Assembly: GCA_012515395.1 (NCBI GenBank)
Contig: JAAYYL010000005.1
Span: forward strand, 1 to 35,850
DNA: 35,850 bases
Origin: Bacteroidales bacterium
GTDB lineage: Bacteria > Bacteroidota > Bacteroidia > Bacteroidales > UBA932
Reading direction: 5' to 3'
The notes below the pieces were generated by a model that saw nothing but the letters and a program-made list of their open reading frames with translations, was not told where the DNA came from and made no database searches. This document shows, piece after piece, positions 1 to 7,191 of the stretch; the first letter of the stretch is position 1, and each line of letters begins with the position of its first letter. The translations under genes were made by a program, and so were the position numbers.

Positions 1-875
1 GTTGATTTGTTCTTCCGGTAATGGGCCCTGAATAATTTGGGCGTCATGTTTCTTTTTTTCTTGAAGATCCGGTTGAAGTTGGAAAGGTTGTTGAAGCCGC
101 ACTCAAAACAGATCTCAGAGATTGTCTTGTTGGAATCTACTAGCATCCGGGAAGCATAGCCTAACCGGATGTCTATTATGTAGTCCGAGAGCGTCTTGCC
201 TGTACGCAGTTTGAAGAAACGGCTGAATGCCACCGGAGACATGCCAACCATCTGGGATAAATCTTTCAAACTAAGTTCCCTGGTATAATTTTGATTAATA
301 TGATCTTTTACTTTACAAACCCTCCGGCTTTCCGTATTTCTTTCAGCATGGGCGAAAGAACTACTGGCCAGACTAATGCTGTTTTCAGCAACAGATAACT
401 CGTGCAACAGTTTCAAAAGTCTTAAGAACTGCTCAAATCCTTTTTCTTCTTTTGCAATGGTATCAATCAACGTGTATACACGCATGATGGTATCGAGCTG
501 AAAAGAAACACCGTGTTCTGCTTTAACCAGCATTTTGCGTATGGTATTAAACTGGTTTTTTTCCAACAGACAATCGGGCAATAAATCCGGGGAAAACTGA
601 ATGGTAATCTCACGTATTAACGGAGATTTGCACTCTCCCTGCTCCCATACGTGTTCCAGTCGTTCCCCCGAGATCAGGATCAGATCGTAATCCCCCGTAT
701 ACTGAATGTTGTCCCCTACTGTCCTTTTTAATCCTTTCCCGTGCTCTATGAAGTTGATCTCGTACTCCCTGTGTTGGTGCAACGGATAGGTAAATTCCGT
801 TTTGTAACGTTCCACAACGTGAAAACAATCTTTGTCGGACAGAGGGGGGATCTCGTTCAGAATATTGAGGTTCAT
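1..875 (-). CDS. AraC-family transcriptional regulator (3' end beyond window)
   Basis: About 291 residues are visible and the C-terminus runs off the window edge; I translated it directly from the minus strand. The N-terminal half resembles a cupin-like AraC ligand-binding domain (HQHREYEINFIEHGKG near residues 37-52, followed by GDYDLILISG). The C-terminal part, roughly residues 195-285, is a double helix-turn-helix: LKDLSQMVGMSPVAFSRFF, then ISEICFECGFNNLSNFNRIF and the family's TPKLFR ending. It should bind DNA in response to a small molecule that cannot be named. A TAnnTTTG box lies 5 bases before the ATG inside the short gap after the ZIP gene, so it can be transcribed alone or by read-through from the transporter genes. 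Probably only a few residues are missing. Confidence 0.9.
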   Translation of the reverse strand, partial: MNLNILNEIPPLSDKDCFHVVERYKTEFTYPLHQHREYEINFIEHGKGLKRTVGDNIQYTGDYDLILISGERLEHVWEQGECKSPLIREITIQFSPDLLPDCLLEKNQFNTIRKMLVKAEHGVSFQLDTIMRVYTLIDTIAKEEKGFEQFLRLLKLLHELSVAENSISLASSSFAHAERNTESRRVCKVKDHINQNYTRELSLKDLSQMVGMSPVAFSRFFKLRTGKTLSDYIIDIRLGYASRMLVDSNKTISEICFECGFNNLSNFNRIFKKKRNMTPKLFRAHYRKNKS

Positions 876-880
876 ACTCA

Positions 881-888
881 CAAAACTA
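881..888 (-). promoter_or_regulatory. Bacteroidota -7 box for the AraC gene
   Basis: On the minus strand the sequence is TAGTTTTG, an exact match to TAnnTTTG. A TTG (plus-strand caa at 908-910) lies 19 bases further upstream, the expected -33 spacing. Only 5 bases separate the box from the ATG, so the mRNA would start at or next to the start codon. Confidence 0.55.
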
Positions 889-895
889 ATAAAAA

Positions 896-1669
896 TCAGG
901 CAATCAGCAAACTAACAGCCATCACTGCCATACCGGCAATAAAACCCAGAATGGATAAATGGTGCCTGCCAAAACGTTCGGCACCGGGGAGCAATTCGTC
1001 TATTGAAATGTATACCATTATACCAGAAACACTCGCCAAAACCACACCTTCCAGCATAGGATTCCAGAACGGCAACAGGATAAGAAACGCTACAAGTGCT
1101 CCCACAGGTTCGGCCAATCCCGACAGGAATGAATACCAGAATGCTTTCCTTCTGCTCCCGGTAGAATGATAAATGGGAACAGAAACAGCAATGCCTTCGG
1201 GGATGTTGTGTATGGCAATGGCCAGTGCAATGGGAATGCCCACATCCAGGCTGTTCATACCGGACATGAAGGCAGCCACTCCTTCAGGAAAATTGTGTAT
1301 GGCAATACTCAAAGCAATCATGATCCCCATTCTTTTCAAGCGAACATTCTTTTCCATGTCTTCGGCAAGATGGATCTCGTGCGGGTTTTCATCCTCGGGG
1401 ATTAAAAAGTCAATAATAGCGATCAATCCTATACCTCCGAAAAAAGACAGCACCAATTGCAGGTCATTCAAAACTTTACCGGCTTCCGGCACCAGTTCCA
1501 TAAAAGAAATATAGACCATTACTCCGGCAGAAAAACCCAGAGAGAAGGAAAGAAACTTCGTATTTGTCCTTTTAGCCACAAAAGCCACCAATGATCCTAT
1601 TCCCGTTGCAAGGCCTGCAAAAAGAGTCAGGGCAAAAGCCAATAGTACCTGAGATGTTTCAAATTGCAT
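896..1669 (-). CDS. zupT: ZIP-family divalent metal transporter (ZupT-like)
   Basis: A 257-residue inner-membrane protein with about eight hydrophobic segments. It carries the two signature metal-site helices of the ZIP family: HNFPEG at residues 125-130 and HNIPEG at 154-159. An acidic, His-containing loop (PEDENPHEIHLAEDMEK, near 91-107) lies before the first. Family knowledge: ZupT proteins import Zn2+ and, with lower selectivity, Fe2+, Mn2+ or Co2+. The start overlaps the end of the upstream permease gene by 11 bases, so the two are probably co-transcribed and translationally coupled. Length and motifs are normal for the ZupT/GufA branch. The exact metal cannot be read from the sequence. 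Confidence 0.93.
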   Translation of the reverse strand: MQFETSQVLLAFALTLFAGLATGIGSLVAFVAKRTNTKFLSFSLGFSAGVMVYISFMELVPEAGKVLNDLQLVLSFFGGIGLIAIIDFLIPEDENPHEIHLAEDMEKNVRLKRMGIMIALSIAIHNFPEGVAAFMSGMNSLDVGIPIALAIAIHNIPEGIAVSVPIYHSTGSRRKAFWYSFLSGLAEPVGALVAFLILLPFWNPMLEGVVLASVSGIMVYISIDELLPGAERFGRHHLSILGFIAGMAVMAVSLLIA

Positions 1670-2780
1670 GATCTGAATTTTTAACAGTTAAACGCTGTAC
1701 TATTTTAAACCGGGAAAGAAATTCGCTGGCAAAAACACGCAGAACGGTGTAGGCGGGAATAGCCACCAACATGCCAACAGCACCTCCCAAAAAACCGGAG
1801 ATCAAGATGACCAGGAAGATCTCCAGGGGATGTGCTTTCACGCTACTGGAATAGATCAAAGGTTGAAAGAGGTATGTATCCAGCATATTAACGCCTACGT
1901 ATACGGCGACCATAGCTGCAACAAACAACAACAACCCGGGATAACCCGAGGCCCCGTAAGATGTCGCCACCCCCAGTATCACTCCCAGTGTACCTGCCAG
2001 TAGCGGTCCTACATACGGGACGATATTGAATATCCCGAACACAAGTCCCAGGACAAGAGCCATCTGATATTCTATCCTGACTATGAAATGCAATCCGGTA
2101 GATATCAAAACAGTCATCACTACCACTTGGATCAAAATTCCTACAAAATATCTGAACAACAATTCATTGGAAGCTTTTAGCGCGTGAGATACCTTTTCTT
2201 CGTACTTCACGGGGACGATGGCCCGCAGCATATCCCCGAACATGTTTTCTTCCTTAAGGAAAAAGAAAGTAATGAAAATTACCGAAAACAAACCTACTCC
2301 AAAGTTTATCAGAAACGAGGCTACTGACCCAAAAAAACGGGTAAGTAGTTCTGGATGAAGAATCTTATCTATTTCAGTCCAAAGCAAAGCTTCAATGGTG
2401 ACAGATGGATCGATACGGGGGAAATACCTGTGCATGATTTCATTGACCTGACTGAGAGGTTGTGAGATCATGGCCGAGATATCCTGCAATTTCAGGGACT
2501 CCAGACGCGACACGATACCGCTTACCAAAGGAGTCATAAAATAAAAAACAAGGACCACTACACCCAGCATCAACAACAAAACCAGTATGGCTGAGAGGGC
2601 CTTGGGCATTTTCCATTTTTTGATTCTCAGGCGGGACATCTGTGTGACCAAAGGACTTCCTATCAATGATAACAATGCAGCTATCAGGATATAGGATATG
2701 ATACTCCTGAAATACCATAACAGGAAAACGATAATGGCCAGAACGGCTGTTGCAATGATGTATTTTGCCAGTTTATTCAT
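1659..2780 (-). CDS. AI-2E family transporter (PerM/YdiK-like permease)
   Basis: A 373-residue integral membrane protein. An N-terminal helical pair (AVLAIIVFLLWYF, then SYILIAALLSLIGSPLV) is followed by a long amphipathic middle (about 90-150). A second membrane block includes GLVFGIFNIVPYVGPLLAGTLG, typical of the AI-2E_transport family (PF01594). The family is loosely named after TqsA; most members have other or unknown substrates, some linked to Na+/H+ antiport, so quorum sensing should not be inferred. It is the first gene of a probable unit with the ZIP transporter and perhaps the AraC gene, with a promoter box 7 bases before its ATG. Confidence 0.88.
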   Translation of the reverse strand: MNKLAKYIIATAVLAIIVFLLWYFRSIISYILIAALLSLIGSPLVTQMSRLRIKKWKMPKALSAILVLLLMLGVVVLVFYFMTPLVSGIVSRLESLKLQDISAMISQPLSQVNEIMHRYFPRIDPSVTIEALLWTEIDKILHPELLTRFFGSVASFLINFGVGLFSVIFITFFFLKEENMFGDMLRAIVPVKYEEKVSHALKASNELLFRYFVGILIQVVVMTVLISTGLHFIVRIEYQMALVLGLVFGIFNIVPYVGPLLAGTLGVILGVATSYGASGYPGLLLFVAAMVAVYVGVNMLDTYLFQPLIYSSSVKAHPLEIFLVILISGFLGGAVGMLVAIPAYTVLRVFASEFLSRFKIVQRLTVKNSDHAI

Positions 2781-2787
2781 CAGGTCT

Positions 2788-2795
2788 CAAAAATA
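2788..2795 (-). promoter_or_regulatory. -7 box for the AI-2E family gene
   Basis: The minus strand reads TATTTTTG, matching TAnnTTTG, 7 bases before the ATG at 2780. I see no good -33 TTG at the expected distance. Confidence 0.4.
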
Positions 2796-2822
2796 CTCAT
2801 TTTTTATGTTTTATAAGGATTC

Positions 2823-4247
2823 TTAATACAATTCAACATTATTGACCAGGGGAGGCGCACCGGCTTCCAGGATACTGACCCGGATCGTGGATGAAGTCAC
2901 GGGAGAAAATGTCAAAATTCTTTTATACCCGATAGTAGTACCTTCTGCTACGGTTTGCCACAAGCCGTCAGAAGAATTTAAGCTTTCCACCATGAAACGG
3001 GCTACGCGCTGACCTAAAGGAATATATTCCTGTAAAAGGATCATGCTTAATGTCTCTTCCCGACCCAGGGTAATGGTAAAAGAAGCGGCTGACGTTCCCG
3101 CTTCGGGTGTCCAGTAAGTGTCGTAAGAACCATCAAGAATGTTTCCGGGCCCGAAACGGCGAAAATTGCCGGCTCTTACAGAAGACGCCTTCGCCCGGGC
3201 AGATCTCGCCACATTGCGGGAAAACAACTCCGTACGTTTTCTTTTGAACTCCACAAGTCTGAGTGAATCTTCTTCGCAAATGCGGCCGGAGCGATCGGGA
3301 GGTACATTAAGCAACAGGTTGGCATTCCGGCCAACCGATCCCATGTATATCTCCATCAATTCATCTACGGTCTTCAGGCTGCTGTCCGTCGAAGGACTGT
3401 AAAACCATCCCGGCCGGAGAGAAACATCGGCCTCGGCAGGTATCCAGTATTTCCCGTTACGGACTCCCGAATTGAGTATTTCCACCGGAGGTGCATTTTT
3501 GCCGGGGGTGTATCCGGCGGTATCCATCCGTGACCAGTTGGTTTCTCCGGCAATTCCCCGCTCATTGCCCACCCAGCGGCATCCGGGCCCCACATCGCTG
3601 AAAATAACGGCATCGGGTTGGTGTTTACGCACCGTATGGTGAAAAAGCATCCAATCGTACGGAGCATCCATATCATCTCCGCAAGCCCCGTCAAACCATT
3701 GTTCAAACACAGGACCGTAAGAGGAAAGCACCTCGGCAAGGGTACCGGCAAATACCTCATTGTAGCGTGCAGTTCCGTAATCAGGATGGTTCCTGTCCCA
3801 AGGCGAAACATAAACGCCAAATTTAAGACCGTATTCACGGCAAGCCAGCGAAAGTTCTTCAAGCACATCTCCCTTTCCTTCTTTCCACGGACTTTCCCGG
3901 ACTGTATGGGAGCTGAATTGACTGGGCCAGAGACAAAAGCCATCGTGATGCTTTGCCGTAATTATGATCGCTTTCATCCCTGCTTCACGGGCAGTAGAAG
4001 CCCATTGCCTGCAATCCAGGGCAGTGGGATTAAAAACTCCGGGATCTTCCTCACCTGTGCCCCATTCCCTGTCAGTAAAGGTGTTAGGACCAAAGTGAAC
4101 GAACATATAAAACTCCATCTTCTGCCACTCCAATTGTGCGGACGAAGGTACAGGACCGTAAGGTTCGGGACTTTTTTGCGTTCTGCAGCCTGTCAGGAAA
4201 ATCATTAAAAAACAAAAAAATATGTGTGTGACTATTTTATTTTCCAT
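2823..4247 (-). CDS. GH29 alpha-L-fucosidase lipoprotein with F5/8-type C domain
   Basis: A 474-residue secreted enzyme that removes alpha-L-fucose from glycans. The N-terminus is a lipoprotein signal with lipobox LTGC (Cys21). The GH29 catalytic domain covers about residues 35-345 and has the family signatures MFVHFGPNTFTD, AKHHDGFCLWPS and WFDGACGD; Asp186 in WFDGA is the expected nucleophile. The segment PAEADVSLRPGWFY (near 270-283) resembles the acid/base region of subfamily B enzymes, making Glu272 the candidate acid/base; subfamily B prefers branched alpha-1,3/1,4 fucosides. Residues about 350-474 look like a discoidin/F5-8C (CBM32-like) sugar-binding module (ILDGSYDTYWTPE). No SusC/SusD pair or other glycosidase adjoins it, so it appears to be an orphan rather than part of a visible polysaccharide locus. 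Confidence 0.92.
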   Translation of the reverse strand: MENKIVTHIFFCFLMIFLTGCRTQKSPEPYGPVPSSAQLEWQKMEFYMFVHFGPNTFTDREWGTGEEDPGVFNPTALDCRQWASTAREAGMKAIIITAKHHDGFCLWPSQFSSHTVRESPWKEGKGDVLEELSLACREYGLKFGVYVSPWDRNHPDYGTARYNEVFAGTLAEVLSSYGPVFEQWFDGACGDDMDAPYDWMLFHHTVRKHQPDAVIFSDVGPGCRWVGNERGIAGETNWSRMDTAGYTPGKNAPPVEILNSGVRNGKYWIPAEADVSLRPGWFYSPSTDSSLKTVDELMEIYMGSVGRNANLLLNVPPDRSGRICEEDSLRLVEFKRKRTELFSRNVARSARAKASSVRAGNFRRFGPGNILDGSYDTYWTPEAGTSAASFTITLGREETLSMILLQEYIPLGQRVARFMVESLNSSDGLWQTVAEGTTIGYKRILTFSPVTSSTIRVSILEAGAPPLVNNVELY

Positions 4248-4257
4248 AGGAAATAAT

Positions 4258-4265
4258 TACCTTTG
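4258..4265 (+). promoter_or_regulatory. Candidate -7 box for the CoADR fusion gene
   Basis: TACCTTTG matches TAnnTTTG and lies 51 bases before the ATG at 4317. A weaker alternative, TATCTTTA at 4291-4298, is closer. The region also holds the upstream side of the divergent fucosidase gene. Confidence 0.35.
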
Positions 4266-4316
4266 TCAAATATCAACCGTAAAAATTATTTATCTTTATA
4301 AAAATACAAAAAAACG

Positions 4317-6818
4317 ATGAAACATCTAATAATCGGCGGCGTGGCAGGAGGAGCCACTACTGCAGCAAGGATCAGAAGAAACGATGAAAAGGCGGAAATC
4401 ATCATGTTCGAAAAAGGTTCGTATATATCCTATGCGAATTGCGGTCTGCCTTATTATATCGGAGACGTTATCAAAGACAGGGACAAGCTTTTTGTCCAAA
4501 CGCCCGAAACGTTCGGTACACGTTTCAATATGGATATCAGGATCAATTCGGAAGTGATTGGCATAGATCCAGAAAAACACCAGGTCACAGTTAAAAACGA
4601 TAAAGGAGAAGAATACAGCGAAAGTTACGACAAATTGTTGCTGTCTCCCGGCGCTTACCCCGTTAAGCCACCCCTTCCCGGAATCGATTCTGAAGGCATC
4701 TTTACCATGAGAAACGTGGACGATACGGATCAGATCAAGCATTACGTTCAATCCCATCCCATCCGCAGGGCCGTGGTTGTGGGAGCCGGATTCATCGGTC
4801 TGGAGATGGCAGAGAACCTGCATGCTTCTGGCGCTCAGGTAGCTATTGTTGAAATGGCCGAGCAGGTAATGGCCCCCATTGATTTTTCAATGGCCGGCTT
4901 AGTCCACCAGCACCTTTATCAAAAAAACGTTGCTTTGCATTTGAATCAGGCAGTCAAAAGTTTCGTTCCCCTTAAAGGGCCCGATCCCGCTATTCGTGTA
5001 GAGCTTGCTGACGGCAGCCACATAGAAGCAGACATAGTGATCCTCTCCATAGGAGTACGTCCGGAAACAGCACTGGCCAAAAAAGCCGGTCTGAAGATAG
5101 GTAAAGCCGGAGGCATATTCGTAAACGAATTCCTGGAAACTTCCGCAATTGACATTTATGCCGTGGGAGATGCCATTGAATACCCGCATCCCGTATCCGG
5201 GGAACCCTGGCTGAATTACCTGGCCGGTCCTGCCAACAGACAGGGAAGGATAGTCGCAGACAATATGGTTTTCGGCAATAAGATCAAATACGAAGGATCC
5301 ATTGGAACTTCCATAGCCAAAGTCTTTGATATGACTGTTGCTTCCACCGGTCTTCCGGGCAAAAAACTGAAACAGCTCAACTTCCCTTACCTTACGGCAA
5401 CAACACATTCAAATTCTCATGCCGGCTATTATCCCAATGCCTTGCAAATGAGTACAAAGATCACATTCGATCCCGAAAGCGGCCGTTTGTTCGGCGGTCA
5501 GATAGTGGGTTACGAAGGTGTTGACAAACGCATAGATCTTCTGGCTCAGATAGTAAAAAAGAACGGAACCGTCTACGACCTTATCACCCTGGAACACGCC
5601 TATGCTCCGCCCTATTCCTCGGCAAAAGATCCCGTAGCTATTGCTGGATATGTGGCTTCCAACATTCTGAGTGGTAAAATGAAACCTCTGTACTGGAGAA
5701 AAATGCAAAAAGCCGATTCCTCTCAGGTTTTCAAACTGGATGTCAGAACCCGGGAAGAAAACGCACTTGGGACCATAGAAGAAGCAGTTAATATTCCGGT
5801 AGATGAATTGAGAAACCGGCTGGATGAAGTTCCGCGGGACAAACCCGTTTACATTTTTTGTGCGGTAGGTCTTCGCGGATACCTGGCTTCCAACATATTG
5901 ATCCAAAACGGATTCAAGGAAGTATACAACCTCTGCGGCGGCTACAAAACATACGAAGCAGCCGCGGAATCCGAACACAAGTCCGTCCCCATCACACCTG
6001 CTTTTTCCTCTCAATATTCAGACTCGGGAGATCTTTCTCCCCTCAATAAGAAAGTCACGCCCGGATCAAGTGCTTCTTCCGTTGGATCAAACACAATCAG
6101 AATTGATGCCACGGGATTGCAATGCCCCGGCCCTATCATGAAGATCAAGCATAGCATTGATGCTATGGAACCCGGACAGCAAATGGAAATTCAGGCCACC
6201 GACCCGGGATTTGCCAGGGATGTGGAAGCCTGGTGCCAGACAACCGGAAACATTCTGGTGGAGCAATCATCGGGCAAGGGAATATTCCGCGCCGTAGTGG
6301 AAAAAAAGCAGAAGCAGGACACATCCGCAGCCACAATCCCATCAGCAGGAAGAGGAAAGACACTTATCATGTTCAGTGACGATCTGGACAAGGCTCTTGC
6401 TACTTTTGTGCTGGCTAACGGAGCAGCCGCTACCGGTGAAAAAGTGAGCATCTTCTTCACTTTCTGGGGTCTGAACGTCATCAAAAAAGTGAAAAAGCCA
6501 AAAACGAAGAAAGATATTTTCGGAAAAATGTTCGGAATGATGTTGCCATCGCATTCAGGCTCGCTAAAACTCTCCAAAATGAATATGTTCGGAATGGGCC
6601 GCCGTATGATGCGTCATATCATGAAGCTAAGGGGTATTGACTCTCTGGAAGACCTGCGTGCACAAGCCATCGATAACGGGGTGGAATTCATTGCCTGCCA
6701 GATGTCCATGGACGTTATGGGGGTGAAAAAAGAGGAACTTATTGATCATGCAACCATCGGTGGTGTGGCTTCCTATATGAACCGTGCCGTACAGGCAGAC
6801 GTCAATCTGTTTATTTAA
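4317..6818 (+). CDS. CoA-disulfide reductase-like flavoprotein fused to rhodanese, TusA and DsrE2 domains
   Basis: An 833-residue cytoplasmic fusion. Residues 1 to about 450 form an FAD/NAD(P)H disulfide oxidoreductase of the CoADR/NADH-oxidase type, with GGVAGGATTAARIRR at the FAD-binding start, redox Cys42 in YANCGLPYYIGD and an FAD site IYAVGDAIE. Residues about 460-550 are a rhodanese domain with Cys515 in FCAVGLRG. Residues about 594-668 are a TusA/SirA domain with LQCPGP (Cys603). Residues about 679-833 are a DsrE/DsrF-like (DsrE2) domain with Cys794 in FIACQMSMD. All four expected cysteines are present, so sulfane sulfur could pass between domains. Inference: handling of persulfide or polysulfide sulfur and its reduction with NAD(P)H. 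A MarR-type regulator follows 7 bases downstream. Confidence 0.93.
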   Translation: MKHLIIGGVAGGATTAARIRRNDEKAEIIMFEKGSYISYANCGLPYYIGDVIKDRDKLFVQTPETFGTRFNMDIRINSEVIGIDPEKHQVTVKNDKGEEYSESYDKLLLSPGAYPVKPPLPGIDSEGIFTMRNVDDTDQIKHYVQSHPIRRAVVVGAGFIGLEMAENLHASGAQVAIVEMAEQVMAPIDFSMAGLVHQHLYQKNVALHLNQAVKSFVPLKGPDPAIRVELADGSHIEADIVILSIGVRPETALAKKAGLKIGKAGGIFVNEFLETSAIDIYAVGDAIEYPHPVSGEPWLNYLAGPANRQGRIVADNMVFGNKIKYEGSIGTSIAKVFDMTVASTGLPGKKLKQLNFPYLTATTHSNSHAGYYPNALQMSTKITFDPESGRLFGGQIVGYEGVDKRIDLLAQIVKKNGTVYDLITLEHAYAPPYSSAKDPVAIAGYVASNILSGKMKPLYWRKMQKADSSQVFKLDVRTREENALGTIEEAVNIPVDELRNRLDEVPRDKPVYIFCAVGLRGYLASNILIQNGFKEVYNLCGGYKTYEAAAESEHKSVPITPAFSSQYSDSGDLSPLNKKVTPGSSASSVGSNTIRIDATGLQCPGPIMKIKHSIDAMEPGQQMEIQATDPGFARDVEAWCQTTGNILVEQSSGKGIFRAVVEKKQKQDTSAATIPSAGRGKTLIMFSDDLDKALATFVLANGAAATGEKVSIFFTFWGLNVIKKVKKPKTKKDIFGKMFGMMLPSHSGSLKLSKMNMFGMGRRMMRHIMKLRGIDSLEDLRAQAIDNGVEFIACQMSMDVMGVKKEELIDHATIGGVASYMNRAVQADVNLFI

Positions 6819-6825
6819 TCCGGAT

Positions 6826-7191
6826 ATGGAAAATTCCCTGTGTTTGATGAAAGATGTGCTTAAGGCTTTTTACGAATTCGAAAAAAGCCTGGTACAATTC
6901 CATTCCCTAACCATTAACGAAGCAATCCTGCTTTGTATTCTGGGAGAGAAGAAAAATGACTGCAAAGTACATCTTTCAGCTTCAGACATTGCTCAGATCA
7001 CCGGTTTTTCACCTTCCCATACCTCCAAAGTGTTACGATCTGCCGAATCGAAACAATGGATCAACCGTACCGTATGTGACCGCGACAAACGAAAAATGTA
7101 TTTTTCGCTATCTGAAGAAGGTTTTAAAAAACACAGCCAATTAAAGAAATTGCCTGTGCAAATCCCGGATTTACTGAAAAGATTGCTTTAA
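6826..7191 (+). CDS. MarR-like winged-helix transcriptional regulator
   Basis: A small protein of about 121 residues. I chose the ATG at 6826, 7 bases after the preceding stop, rather than the in-frame ATG at 6784 inside the previous gene. It has a winged-helix pattern: LTINEAILLCIL, then LSASDIAQITGFSPSHTSKVLRSAE as recognition region and NRTVCDRDKRKMYFSLSEEG as the wing, whose D-x-R-K form is typical of MarR proteins. It probably represses the sulfur-transfer gene just upstream or its own unit. Its stop overlaps the stop of the convergent PurF-like gene (both within 7188-7191). Confidence 0.82.
   Translation: MENSLCLMKDVLKAFYEFEKSLVQFHSLTINEAILLCILGEKKNDCKVHLSASDIAQITGFSPSHTSKVLRSAESKQWINRTVCDRDKRKMYFSLSEEGFKKHSQLKKLPVQIPDLLKRLL

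Noticed and set aside
40-75. A frameshift in the A-rich 3' part of the AraC gene
   Set aside because: Careful re-reading gives an intact frame with the expected TPKLFR motif.
1659-2780. Naming the membrane protein an autoinducer-2 exporter
   Set aside because: The family name is historical; the sequence gives no evidence for AI-2 transport and there is no luxS or lsr gene nearby.
5409-6014. A 201-codon minus-strand frame, with others at 4326-4823 and 4899-5408
   Set aside because: All lie opposite the four-domain flavoprotein gene and lack family features; they are shadows.
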